A stretch of DNA of 38,254 nt from Acidobacteriota bacterium (GCA_016178945.1 JACOSH010000251.1:1-38254), one strand, 5' to 3'. Positions 16,236 to 24,452 are shown, counted from the first letter of the stretch. Program-made: numbers and translations. The notes: generated by a model from the letters alone, not told the origin.

Positions 16236-17741
16236 ATGATGGTCAAGCAAAAAAGGCGGTCGTCGCGCGGATCGAGCCTTCTCCGGGTGGCATTGCTGGC
16301 GGCCTGGGCCGGGCCCGAGCTGGCCGCTCCGCAGTCGATTGTGGTGGAGATCAAGGAGCCCGACGGTGTGCAGGAGCCCGAACAGTGCGTGAAGTGCCAC
16401 CAGAAGGTCAATCCGAACCTGGTGGCGGCCTTCCAGGCCAGCACCATGGGCCGCTCGGGCATTCAGAACCAAGCGGTCTACGACGAGGTCAAGAAGCAGC
16501 GGGCGCCCAAGGAGAAAACCGAGCGCCGCAAGGCCTTCCTGGTACGGAACGGCCAGATCTCTTGTGTGCTGTGCCACGGGGACAACCACACCACCATCAC
16601 TCAAACCCGCGGCCGGGTGGCGAACGCGGTTTGTGGCGGCTGCCACGACACCATCGACCAGGAGTACGAGAAGGGCGGGGGTCACAGCGTCGATCCCCCG
16701 GAGGAATCCTGGAAGCGCGCGCTGGCCGCGCCGGAGTTCTCCCCGGTTCCACCCGCCGTCCGGCAGTTGAGCCGCGACGTGATCTATTCCCAGCAGGGGG
16801 CCACGGCGCCGCCTTATTTCGATCCCGATCCGGAGTTTGAAGGGACCGGCCGCATTCACCGCAATGGGTGCATCTCCTGCCACACCCGTCACAGCTTCGA
16901 CGTCGCCGAGGCGCGCAAGCCCGAGGGCTGCCAGACCTGTCACGCGCGAGGCGGCAACTCGGTCTTTGATTCTTACCTGGAATCCAAACACGGATCCATC
17001 TACATGGCGGCAGGGAGCCGCTGGAACTGGGACCTGCGCATGCCGGTGGCACTGGCAAAGAAAGAGTATGAGGCGCCCAGTTGCGCCACCTGCCACATGC
17101 TTCAGGCGGAACGATATGGCGATCTGAAGACCACCCACAGGATGACCGCGAAGACCATCTGGAGCCGTGGGCTTCAGCCTCTTGTGGTGGAGGGCGACAA
17201 AGCCACGGAAGCCGGCTACAAGGCGTTCTTCCAACAGCTCCGGCAGCAGTCCGAGGCCAAGCGGAAGGAGATGATCCTGGTCTGCCGGAACTGCCATTCG
17301 GAGAAATTCGCCGGCGACTACCTGAACGCCGCCGACGAGGTCAAGCTGGCTTCCGATCTGCTGGTCCTGCGCGCCCGCTCCATCCTGGACGGACTGTCGC
17401 GCGACGGGCTGCTGGAGTCGTCCTCCGCGGCGTTGATCCGCCGCTATCAAACCGTGCCCGCTGGCACGGAAGCCGGCGCTTCCACTCCCGCAACTCCAGG
17501 GACATTGGCGCCCTTGGCGGCGATCGAACGCGCGTTCCTGGAGATGGCGCGCCGGGACAATGTCCGGACGGCGCTGAGCGCATTTCACGGATCGCCGGGC
17601 GGCGTCTATTGGGAAGGTTACGCGCGAGTAGAGAAAGCCCTGGAACACATCCGGGGTGTGGAAAAAGAGATGCGCCAGACCCTTTCGAAAACGGCGGGTG
17701 TTTCCGGGGCGACCGGCACGCCACGGGGCTCGCCGAAGTGA
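16236..17741 (+). CDS. HAO-like multiheme cytochrome c (seven CXXCH)
   Basis: The protein has 501 aa with an N-terminal Arg/Lys-rich signal peptide (residues 1-33). It has seven heme motifs: CVKCH, CVLCH, CGGCH, CISCH, CQTCH, CATCH and CRNCH. The block CISCHTRHSFDVAEARKPEG leading into CQTCH and then ESKHGSIY is characteristic of the hydroxylamine-oxidoreductase family (multi-haem family with seven CXXCH). CATCHM and THRMTAKTIW are further HAO-like blocks. Family members oxidise hydroxylamine or hydrazine, reduce nitrite, or only transfer electrons. I cannot identify the Tyr that crosslinks heme P460, so reductive or carrier function is at least as likely as oxidation. Two adjacent ATGs (16236 and 16239) follow AGGTGA. 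The gene starts 15 nt after the mtrB-like stop. Confidence 0.82.
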   Translation: MMVKQKRRSSRGSSLLRVALLAAWAGPELAAPQSIVVEIKEPDGVQEPEQCVKCHQKVNPNLVAAFQASTMGRSGIQNQAVYDEVKKQRAPKEKTERRKAFLVRNGQISCVLCHGDNHTTITQTRGRVANAVCGGCHDTIDQEYEKGGGHSVDPPEESWKRALAAPEFSPVPPAVRQLSRDVIYSQQGATAPPYFDPDPEFEGTGRIHRNGCISCHTRHSFDVAEARKPEGCQTCHARGGNSVFDSYLESKHGSIYMAAGSRWNWDLRMPVALAKKEYEAPSCATCHMLQAERYGDLKTTHRMTAKTIWSRGLQPLVVEGDKATEAGYKAFFQQLRQQSEAKRKEMILVCRNCHSEKFAGDYLNAADEVKLASDLLVLRARSILDGLSRDGLLESSSAALIRRYQTVPAGTEAGASTPATPGTLAPLAAIERAFLEMARRDNVRTALSAFHGSPGGVYWEGYARVEKALEHIRGVEKEMRQTLSKTAGVSGATGTPRGSPK

Positions 17742-17758
17742 TCGCGGCGCGGCGGGGG

Positions 17759-17776
17759 TGTGACATTTCTGTCACA
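17759..17776. promoter_or_regulatory. 18-bp palindrome, candidate activator site (UAS)
   Basis: TGTGACA and TGTCACA form a perfect 7-bp inverted repeat around a 4-bp TTTC spacer. It lies about 85 bp upstream of a sigma-54-type promoter and 155 bp upstream of the OmcA/MtrC-type gene, a usual distance for an NtrC-family enhancer site. The arms also resemble CRP half-sites, but the spacing is 2 bp too wide for CRP. Confidence 0.5.
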
Positions 17777-17851
17777 GTCTCCGCCGGCATGCGGCTGGGA
17801 GTCTTGGATGAATCCGCGAAAAACAGGCTTCTTTCACGAGAACCAGACACA

Positions 17852-17867
17852 TGGCATCAAAGCTGCA
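17852..17867 (+). promoter_or_regulatory. Candidate sigma-54 promoter of the omcA/mtrC-like operon
   Basis: TGGCAT, five bases, then CTGCA matches the -24/-12 consensus TGGCAY-N5-TTGCW except one base of the -12 element. The invariant GG and GC have the exact 10-bp separation. Transcription would start near 17878, leaving a leader of about 50 nt with AAGGAGG before the GTG. An NtrC-type activator is encoded in the same cluster. Confidence 0.6.
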
Positions 17868-17930
17868 AGTGGCTCCGCGCACGGCCTTGGTAGGGCAAGG
17901 CTGCGCGTACACCCCCGGGAAGGAGGATTT

Positions 17931-19949
17931 GTGAAGACTTCAACGGTTCGATCTCGAATTCTTTCTCTGATCATTCTGACGGCCGGTCTGATCATACCGA
18001 TCACCGCCGACCGCCAGGGCAATCCGAGCTACTCGGCTGGTCAAAAGGAATTCTATCTGCAAAACGACGCGCTCGCGTTCGTTCGGCCGGGCCTGAAGAT
18101 CGACATTCAAAAGGCGGAGATTGCGGGTGACACGGCCAAGGTGACTTTCCGCATAGCCGATGACAAGGGACAAGCGCTCGATCGCGAGGGAATCATCACA
18201 CCCGGAATCGTAACGTTGAATTTCGTGCTCGCCCGCATCAAGCAGGGAGACCGGCAGTACACCGCCTACACCACCCGCATGCAGCCGAACCCCACCACCG
18301 GGAAACTTTACTTGCAGGCGAACCGGGACATCGGGGGCAGCTATGCCAGCGTGTCTGAAGGCGTCTATACCTATACGTTTGCCACCCGGCTAGGGCCGGC
18401 CGAGTACGATCCCAAGGTCACCCACACGGTAGGGATTTACGCCACCCGCGACCTGGGAGAATTCGGCCTGGGAGTCTATGCCGGCAACGCCGTTTTCGAT
18501 TGGGTCCCCTCGGGCGGACTGGTCATCACGGTTCGCGACATTGTGCGAACCGAGAACTGCAACACGTGTCATGATCCCCTTGCCGCCCATGGATTGGGCG
18601 CGCGCAGGGAAGTGCGGCTCTGCGTTCTCTGCCACACTCCGCAGAGCACCGATCACATCACGGGCGGCCCGATTGACCTCAAGGTGATGATTCACAAGAT
18701 TCACCGCGGCGCGGATCTCCCCAGCGTGCAGGCCGGCGGCGCCTACGAGGTCGCCGACGGGGACTTTACCGAGGTCCGGTTTCCCCGGGACATTCGCAAT
18801 TGCGAAGTCTGTCACGACAAGGGCGCCCAGAGCAAAAACTACCTGAGCCAACCCGCCCAGGCCCCCTGCGGCTCCTGCCACGACGATGTCAATTTCGCGA
18901 CCGGGAAGAATCACGGTCTCGGCGGGGCCCAAACCTCAGACACCAACTGCACCGTCTGTCATGCCCCCGAAACGGGCAGGGAATTCGATGTTTCGGTTAA
19001 GGGCGCTCACGCCATTCCGGAAAAGTCGGCGCAACTTCCCGGCGTAAACGTCCAGATCCTTTCCGTGGATGGGACCGCCGCGGGCAGCAACCCGTCCGTC
19101 AGCTTCACCCTCACCGACAACAAGGGCAACCCGCTGGACGCGTCGAAAATGGACCGCCTGAGACTAACGCTGGCCGGACCGACTTCCGAGTTTACGTTCC
19201 ACGCCCGGGAAGACGTCCAGAAGGCCGCCCTCGGCCCGAGCGGCTACACCTACAAGTTCACCGCCGCCGTTCCGGCCACCGCCAAGGGGACCTTTCTTGT
19301 GGCGGCGGAAGCCTTCCGGGACCTCAAGTTGCCAAAAGTTGATGGCACGACCGTGAACGCTCGTGACGCAGCCGCGAACAAGACGTTCTATTTCGGAGTG
19401 ACCGATAGGACTCCGGCCAAGCGGCGCGCCATTGTGGCGGTCGCCCGATGCAACACCTGCCACGAGAAACTCTCCGCGCACGGCCTGGCCCGAAACAACC
19501 TGGAATACTGTCCCGCCTGCCATCGGCCGAACTACACCGACGAAGGCGGACGTCCGAAGGACAAGATGCCCGCGGAAGCCTTGGACTTCAAGAACGTGAT
19601 CCACAAGCTGCACAGCGGCCATCATCTGGAGAACGATTTCACGGTCTACGACGACGGCGAGCCCGAAAACCTCAACATGATTCACTACCCAGGCGACCGG
19701 CGTAACTGCTCCAAGTGCCACGAGGGAACCAGCTACCAATTGCCTCTGCCCAAGAACCTGATGGCCACCATCACGCCGCGCGGCTTCTTCAGCCCCACTC
19801 CGCCGGCGGCGACGGCCTGCCTGGGCTGCCATGACAGCCAGTCCGCGGCCGCACATGCCTTCGTCAACATTGCTCCCTTCGGGGAGGCTTGCGCCACCTG
19901 CCACGGCGAGGACGCCGAGTTCGCCGTCAGCAAGGTCCATGCCAGATGA
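17931..19949 (+). CDS. OmcA/MtrC-family decaheme c-type cytochrome
   Basis: The predicted protein has 672 aa from a GTG at 17931, supported by AAGGAGG 4-5 nt upstream. The signal peptide is approximately residues 1-26 (ending IIPITA). There are exactly ten CXXCH motifs in two groups of five (CNTCH, CVLCH, CEVCH, CGSCH, CTVCH; CNTCH, CPACH, CSKCH, CLGCH, CATCH). The groups are separated by a beta-rich domain (about residues 360-485) and preceded by another, the domain plan of MtrC/OmcA. The phrases CNTCHDPLAAHG and NTCHEKLSAHG and the IHKIHRG/IHKLHSG blocks are typical. In Shewanella these proteins sit on the cell surface and pass electrons to minerals or flavins. Unlike those lipoproteins, no lipobox Cys is present, so surface anchoring must differ. 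It begins a run of genes continuing to the Rieske/b complex. Confidence 0.9.
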   Translation: MKTSTVRSRILSLIILTAGLIIPITADRQGNPSYSAGQKEFYLQNDALAFVRPGLKIDIQKAEIAGDTAKVTFRIADDKGQALDREGIITPGIVTLNFVLARIKQGDRQYTAYTTRMQPNPTTGKLYLQANRDIGGSYASVSEGVYTYTFATRLGPAEYDPKVTHTVGIYATRDLGEFGLGVYAGNAVFDWVPSGGLVITVRDIVRTENCNTCHDPLAAHGLGARREVRLCVLCHTPQSTDHITGGPIDLKVMIHKIHRGADLPSVQAGGAYEVADGDFTEVRFPRDIRNCEVCHDKGAQSKNYLSQPAQAPCGSCHDDVNFATGKNHGLGGAQTSDTNCTVCHAPETGREFDVSVKGAHAIPEKSAQLPGVNVQILSVDGTAAGSNPSVSFTLTDNKGNPLDASKMDRLRLTLAGPTSEFTFHAREDVQKAALGPSGYTYKFTAAVPATAKGTFLVAAEAFRDLKLPKVDGTTVNARDAAANKTFYFGVTDRTPAKRRAIVAVARCNTCHEKLSAHGLARNNLEYCPACHRPNYTDEGGRPKDKMPAEALDFKNVIHKLHSGHHLENDFTVYDDGEPENLNMIHYPGDRRNCSKCHEGTSYQLPLPKNLMATITPRGFFSPTPPAATACLGCHDSQSAAAHAFVNIAPFGEACATCHGEDAEFAVSKVHAR

Positions 19950-19966
19950 CCACCAGGAAAGGAATC

Positions 19967-20566
19967 ATGACCATGCCTACGCACACCGCCGGGCTTCTCG
20001 CTCTCCTGCTGGCCGCCGCCTTGCCGTCTGAAGCGGCCGCCGGCGTGATCAAGGGCAAAGTCCAATGCAAAGGAGTGAAAGACAACCGCGACGCGGTGGT
20101 CTATCTGGAGAACGTTCCGGGACAGTTTCCTGCTCCCAAACAGGCGGGCGAAATCGACCAGGTGAAAATGGTTTTTATCCCGCATGTCTTGCCGGTGGTG
20201 GCGGGGACCACGGTGAAGTTCTTAAACAGCGATCCGGTGCTGCACAATGTATTCACGCCCTCCAAAACCGGGAACAAGTTCAATTTAGGCAGTTGGCCCA
20301 AAGGGCAAACCAAGAGCTACACCTTCGACAAGCCCGGAGAAGTGCGCCTCCTGTGTAACGTTCACCCGGAAATGGAGGCCTGGGTCCTGGTGTTGGCGAA
20401 TCCGTACTTCGCGAAAACAGGACCGGATGGATCCTACTCAATCGGGAACGTGCCGGCCGGCAAGTACACGTTGAAAGTGTGGCATGAAAAGGTGAAGTTT
20501 GCTCCGGCGGAGGTCGAGGCGCCGGCCGCGGGCGAGGTGGCGGCCAACCCGGTCGCGGCCAAGTAA
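19967..20566 (+). CDS. Periplasmic cupredoxin (plastocyanin/azurin-like) with a C-terminal regulatory-like domain
   Basis: The predicted protein has 199 aa from an ATG with AGGAAAGGA upstream. The signal peptide is about residues 1-25. A type-1 copper site is visible: His93 in VLHNVF and the C-terminal loop CNVHPEM giving Cys130, His133 and Met136. The last 50 residues (TGPDGSYSIGNVPAGKYTLK) resemble a carboxypeptidase-regulatory-type beta-sandwich. Type-1 copper proteins shuttle single electrons. Its place between the OmcA/MtrC-type cytochrome (18 nt upstream) and the Rieske/b genes suggests it carries electrons in the periplasm between the bc-type complex and the outer-membrane conduit. This role is inferred from context. 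The Ala/Pro/Glu-rich C-terminus is probably disordered. Confidence 0.85.
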   Translation: MTMPTHTAGLLALLLAAALPSEAAAGVIKGKVQCKGVKDNRDAVVYLENVPGQFPAPKQAGEIDQVKMVFIPHVLPVVAGTTVKFLNSDPVLHNVFTPSKTGNKFNLGSWPKGQTKSYTFDKPGEVRLLCNVHPEMEAWVLVLANPYFAKTGPDGSYSIGNVPAGKYTLKVWHEKVKFAPAEVEAPAAGEVAANPVAAK

Positions 20567-20582
20567 TCACGAGGAAACAGCC

Positions 20583-22454
20583 ATGGCGGGCCGATCCATG
20601 CGGCTGGTGAACCTGGAGTGGCTCGAGCAGAACGTTCCCTGCTTCCAGGCTTGCCCGGTGAAGACCCAGGCCGGGCGCTACTGCGCCTTGATCGCCGAAG
20701 GCCGCTTTGAGGAAGCCTACACCGTGGCGGAAGATCCCAACCCCCTGGCCGCCGTGTGCGGGCACATCTGCGCGGCGCCGTGTGAAACGGCTTGCCGCCG
20801 GGGGCGCCTCGATCAGCCGGTCGCGATCCGGGCATTGAAGCGGTTTGTAGCCGAGCAATTCGGGCCGTACAGCAAGCTGGGACGCCAACACATCGTCTCG
20901 CGGATGCGCGCACCCAGGAAACTCACGGGCCCCAAGGTAGCCGTGGCGGGGGCCGGACCCGCCGGCCTCTCGGCCGCGGTTGACCTGGCCAAACTGGGTT
21001 ATCGCGCCGTCATCTTCGAGGCGGCCCCCGTGGCTGGCGGGATGCTTGCCCTGGGCATTCCCGAATACCGGCTGCCCCGCTACATCATCCAGGCGCAGGT
21101 GGACTTCGTGTTGAGCTTGGGCGTCGAACTGAAGCTGAACTCCCGCCTGGGCCGGGATTTCTTCCTGGCCGATTTGTGGCAGGAAGGTTACGCCGCCGCC
21201 TTTCTCGCCATCGGCGCCCATCGGAGCCGGGAGTTGCACATCGAAGGCGCCCATCTGGACGGCGTGCTCCACGGCGTGGATTTCCTGCTCAATGCCAATC
21301 TCAACTACCGTGTCGATCTGGGCAGGAAGGTCGTCGTCGTCGGAGGCGGCAACGTGGCCGTGGATGTCGCCCGCTCCGTCCTGCGCTTCAATGGCGCGGA
21401 GTACATGGAACCGGACCGCTACCTGCACGCCGCCATCGACGCGGCCCGATTCGCTTTGCGGATGGGGGCGCGGGAAGTGGCCTTGGTCTGCCTGGAATCG
21501 CGGCAGGAGATGCCCGCCTTCCAGGACGAAGTCCAGGAGGCGGAGCTGGAAGGAATCGTGATTCATAATTCCCTCGGCCCCAAGCGCATCCTGGGAGAGA
21601 ACGGGCGCGTGGTGGGGCTGGAGACGATCGCGGTCAAGTCGGTCTTCGACCACCTGGGCCGGTTTAACCCCGAGTTCTATCCCAACACGGAAGAAACCGT
21701 GCCCGCCGAAACGGTGATCCTCGCCATCGGCCAAAACTCCGACCTGTCGTTCGTGCAGCCCGAGGACGGGCTGGCCTTGACCCCGCGGGGTACGATCCAG
21801 GTGGATCCTTCGACGCTGGCTACCTCCAATCCTCGGGTCTTTGCCGGGGGAGACGTGGCTTTCGGCCCGCGCAACGTGATCCGGGCGGTGGCCGAGGGCC
21901 GGCGCGCCGCGGCGTCCATTCATGCCCTGATCACCGGTCACAAGCCGGCTCCAACCCCCTCCGTGAGTGTCGCCGTGTTTCCACCAGGCGCATGGAAACG
22001 GGACCTTGCCTACGAGTCCTGTCCCCGCGTGAAGGTCCCCATGCTCCCCGTGGAGAGGCGCATCGGAGTTGCCGAGATCGAGCTGGGCTACAACACCGCG
22101 CAGGCCATGCGCGAGGGAAACCGCTGTCTTCAGTGCTGGGTAAACACGATACTCGAGGGGACTGAAGAGACCGGCAGCGAGTGCATCCTGTGCCGGGGAT
22201 GCGTGGATGTCTGTCCGGAGGATTGCCTGGAGCTGGCGCCGGCGCATTGGCTGACGGGCGGCGGCCAGCGGCTGGCGGACGAGATCGAAAACGAGTTCCA
22301 GGCCGAGCTCGGCCGCGATGGCAAAGGAATTGCCAGCGTCATGATCAAGAACGAAGAGCGATGCATTCGCTGTGGCCTTTGTGAGCAACGCTGCCCAGTG
22401 GATTGCATCACGATGGAAAGTTTTCTGATGGAATCCGCCGCCGTGGCGGGATGA
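20583..22454 (+). CDS. FAD/NAD(P)-dependent oxidoreductase with 4Fe-4S domains (glutamate-synthase beta-subunit-like)
   Basis: The predicted protein has 623 aa and no signal peptide, so it is cytoplasmic. The N-terminus holds the Cys-rich Fe-S segment of GltD-type flavoproteins (PCFQACPVKTQAGRY, CGHICAAPCETACRRG). The FAD-binding Rossmann motif VAVAGAGPAGLSAA lies at about 117-130, the NAD(P)-binding VVVVGGGNVAVDVARS at about 249-264, and the FAD-closing block VFAGGDVAFGPRNVIRAVAE near 420-440. Two 4Fe-4S ferredoxin motifs follow (CILCRGCVDVCPEDC and CIRCGLCEQRCPVDC). No glutamate synthase large subunit is nearby. The gene ends 18 nt before the Rieske gene, so it probably couples NAD(P)H to the cytochrome b complex. 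Comparable flavoprotein subunits are reported for Rieske/cytochrome b complexes of anammox bacteria. Confidence 0.85.
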   Translation: MAGRSMRLVNLEWLEQNVPCFQACPVKTQAGRYCALIAEGRFEEAYTVAEDPNPLAAVCGHICAAPCETACRRGRLDQPVAIRALKRFVAEQFGPYSKLGRQHIVSRMRAPRKLTGPKVAVAGAGPAGLSAAVDLAKLGYRAVIFEAAPVAGGMLALGIPEYRLPRYIIQAQVDFVLSLGVELKLNSRLGRDFFLADLWQEGYAAAFLAIGAHRSRELHIEGAHLDGVLHGVDFLLNANLNYRVDLGRKVVVVGGGNVAVDVARSVLRFNGAEYMEPDRYLHAAIDAARFALRMGAREVALVCLESRQEMPAFQDEVQEAELEGIVIHNSLGPKRILGENGRVVGLETIAVKSVFDHLGRFNPEFYPNTEETVPAETVILAIGQNSDLSFVQPEDGLALTPRGTIQVDPSTLATSNPRVFAGGDVAFGPRNVIRAVAEGRRAAASIHALITGHKPAPTPSVSVAVFPPGAWKRDLAYESCPRVKVPMLPVERRIGVAEIELGYNTAQAMREGNRCLQCWVNTILEGTEETGSECILCRGCVDVCPEDCLELAPAHWLTGGGQRLADEIENEFQAELGRDGKGIASVMIKNEERCIRCGLCEQRCPVDCITMESFLMESAAVAG

Positions 22455-22472
22455 GGGACGACCGAGGCCAAC

Positions 22473-22946
22473 ATGGGCGATCGTGTACAAGACGAACCCG
22501 ATTCAGACCGGAGGCGGTTTCTCTGGATCACCGGCGTTGCTTCACTGAGCGCCGCCGGCGCGGGGGGCGCCGCGGTCCTTGCCGATTTTGTTCATCCCAA
22601 AGTGTTGTTTGAGCCTCCCACGGCATTCCGGATCGGCAGGCCCGAAGATTTCCCCGTGAATTCGGTCAGCGCGGATTACGATCGAAAAGTGTACATCGTC
22701 CGCACCGAGGTGGGCTTCTTTGCTCTTTCGGCGGTGTGCACCCATCTCGGCTGTATTACCCGTTGGCTGGAGGACGAGCAGACGATAGCCTGTCCGTGCC
22801 ACGGCAGCAAATTCGGCAGAGACGGCTCGCTGGCGCTGGGCCCGGCGCCGCGTCCCTTGCGGCGCATCGCCATCCGGCTGGAGGAGGGGGAGTTGATCGT
22901 GGACACGACGGTCGAGGTGCAAGCGGACACAGTATTGCGCGTCTGA
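22473..22946 (+). CDS. Rieske iron-sulfur protein of a bc/b6f-type complex
   Basis: The protein has 157 aa. It starts with a Tat-like segment (SDRRRFLWITG) and a hydrophobic helix (about 17-40) that would anchor it in the membrane. The soluble domain has both cluster loops: CTHLGC (Cys89, His91, Cys94) and CPCHGS (Cys107, Cys109, His110). These give two Cys and two His ligands plus the disulfide pair of high-potential Rieske proteins. The usual Gly-Pro-Ala-Pro-Arg-Pro loop (LGPAPRPL) follows. The protein accepts an electron from menaquinol at the Qo site of the cytochrome b encoded next. The first in-frame ATG is used; the preceding ribosome-binding site is weak, so translational coupling with the flavoprotein gene is possible. 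Confidence 0.92.
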   Translation: MGDRVQDEPDSDRRRFLWITGVASLSAAGAGGAAVLADFVHPKVLFEPPTAFRIGRPEDFPVNSVSADYDRKVYIVRTEVGFFALSAVCTHLGCITRWLEDEQTIACPCHGSKFGRDGSLALGPAPRPLRRIAIRLEEGELIVDTTVEVQADTVLRV

Positions 22947-22967
22947 CGCAGCCCGAGGGAGTTCGCC

Positions 22968-23690
22968 ATGAGCGTCGCGGAACTCAAAGAACGACTGGTG
23001 GGAACGCAGGTGTGGAAGTCCGTTTTCCGCCACCGCTATATTGATTCCAATCGTAACCGGGCGCTAACCGTCTTTAGCAACGTTTTTCTCCACATTCATC
23101 CGGTCAAGATCCCCGAGAAGAATCTTCGGTTCTGGCACACCATGTGTTTGGGCGGGCTGTCGTTCGGCCTGTTCTTAGTGCTGCTGGTCACCGGTGTCCT
23201 GCTGATGTTCTATTACCGGCCGGCCGTGCCGCAGGCCTACCGGGACATGAAAGAACTGGAGTTTGTCATCAGCTCCGGCGCTTTCCTCCGGAACCTGCAC
23301 CGCTGGGCCGCGCACGCGATGGTGGTCGCCGTTTTCCTTCACATGGCGCGCGTTTTTTACTCCGGCGCCTATCGCCCGCCACGCGAATTCAATTGGGTCG
23401 TGGGGGTTGTGTTATTGGTCCTGACGCTGCTGCTGAGCTACACCGGCTACCTCCTCCCCTGGGACCAGTTGGCGTATTGGGCGATCACCGTGGGCACCAA
23501 CATGGCGGAGGCGGCGCCGCTGATCGGACCCAAATTCAAGTTCCTGCTCCTGGGAGGAAACATCATCGGCGAGAACGCGCTGGTGCGGTTCTACGTCTTG
23601 CATTGCGTGGTCTTGCCGCTGGCCGCGGCGGCGCTGCTGGCGGTGCATTTCTGGCGCGTTCGAAAGGACGGCGGCGTCAGGCCGCTGTGA
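22968..23690 (+). CDS. Cytochrome b N-terminal subunit (b6-type)
   Basis: The protein has 240 aa with four transmembrane helices. The heme-b histidines are His111 and His125 ([15 protein letters not shown]) and His212 and His227 (LHCVVLPL ... AVHFW). The second pair is 15 apart, the b6 spacing. [13 protein letters not shown] is the conserved cd-loop region of the quinol-oxidation site. Cys60 in MCLGG aligns with the Cys that attaches the extra heme (cn/ci) in b6f complexes (YCLGG in chloroplast cytochrome b6), so this complex probably carries that third heme at the quinone-reducing side. The start has GGGAG seven nt upstream. The C-terminal half of cytochrome b is a separate gene 15 nt downstream. 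Confidence 0.92.
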   Translation: MSVAELKERLVGTQVWKSVFRHRYIDSNRNRALTVFSNVFLHIHPVKIPEKNLRFWHTMCLGGLSFGLFLVLLVTGVLLMFYYRPAVPQAYRDMKELEFVISSGAFLRNLHRWAAHAMVVAVFLHMARVFYSGAYRPPREFNWVVGVVLLVLTLLLSYTGYLLPWDQLAYWAITVGTNMAEAAPLIGPKFKFLLLGGNIIGENALVRFYVLHCVVLPLAAAALLAVHFWRVRKDGGVRPL

Positions 23691-23705
23691 AGGGAGGCGG
23701 AGCCC

Positions 23706-24452
23706 ATGCAGAACCAGAGCCCGATTCGGACCGAAACCGCTCCGGAGGCGGTCCGGCTGCCGCGACGCATCGCCCTGGTGCACCGCTCTCTCCCCGCGCG
23801 CTTTGAGACCGAAGAGGAGAAACGCGTCATGACGTTCCCGCACCTGATCGTGCGCGAATTGATCGCCATGAACTTACTCCTGATCGGCCTGGCGCTCATT
23901 TCCCTGTCCTACGATGCGCCTCTGGAAAGCCTGGCGAATCCCAACAAAACTCCGAACCCCGCTAAGGCCCCTTGGTATTTCCTCGGTCTTCAGGAACTGC
24001 TTCACTACTTTCCACCAGTTGTGGCGGGGGTCACGATTCCCCTGTTGGCGGTAATCGCTCTGGTGGCCATTCCCTACTTTCGCGTGAATATGGAGAGGAA
24101 CCCGTTGTGGCGCGTCCGGACGCCCCAGAGGTTGACCGCTTTCGTAGCCGTTGTGACAGTATTCCTGGCGATTCTGGCGCGGTTCCAATGCTATATCGTC
24201 CTGGCCCCGACCCTGGCTTTCGGGGCCGTGATGTGCGCCTGCTACTGGCCGCCGGATCGGGGCGTGTGGCGGGCGCTGGCACGATTTATTCCCGGGCCGG
24301 GACGGGCCGGCCGCGCAGGGGAGTGGCTGTCCGCCCGGAGCCTGGCGGTGTGGCTCATGTCGTGGTTCCTGGCCGTAGTGTTTGTTCTGACCATTACCGG
24401 GACCTTCTTCCGGGGACCCGGCTGGTCGTTCGCGTGGCCGTGGCAATTATGA
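23706..24452 (+). CDS. Cytochrome b C-terminal subunit (subunit IV-like, extended)
   Basis: The protein has 248 aa with a soluble N-terminal stretch of about 50 residues. Transmembrane helices follow, and the Qo-site block is PNKTPNPAKAPWYFLGLQEL. The classical PEWY motif is replaced by APWY, as in many split cytochrome b subunits of menaquinone-using bacteria; the consequence for the glutamate proton path is unclear. HYFPP follows. Compared with a 160-aa plastid subunit IV it has extra C-terminal helices, with a polar segment around residues 185-205 (IPGPGRAGRAGEW) and a final helix ending WSFAWPWQL. The stop overlaps the ATG of the multiheme cytochrome gene (ATGA), so the subunits are likely made in stoichiometric amounts. 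Confidence 0.88.
   Translation: MQNQSPIRTETAPEAVRLPRRIALVHRSLPARFETEEEKRVMTFPHLIVRELIAMNLLLIGLALISLSYDAPLESLANPNKTPNPAKAPWYFLGLQELLHYFPPVVAGVTIPLLAVIALVAIPYFRVNMERNPLWRVRTPQRLTAFVAVVTVFLAILARFQCYIVLAPTLAFGAVMCACYWPPDRGVWRALARFIPGPGRAGRAGEWLSARSLAVWLMSWFLAVVFVLTITGTFFRGPGWSFAWPWQL

Noticed and set aside
17759-17776. CRP/FNR site
   Set aside because: The half-sites TGTGA/TCACA resemble CRP, but the spacer is 8 bp rather than 6, and the FNR consensus does not fit. An enhancer-type site is the better explanation.
17885-17903. Second sigma-54-like sequence (TTGGTAGGGCAAGGCTGC)
   Set aside because: The distance between the GG and GC elements is wrong by one or two bases, whereas 17852-17867 has the exact spacing.
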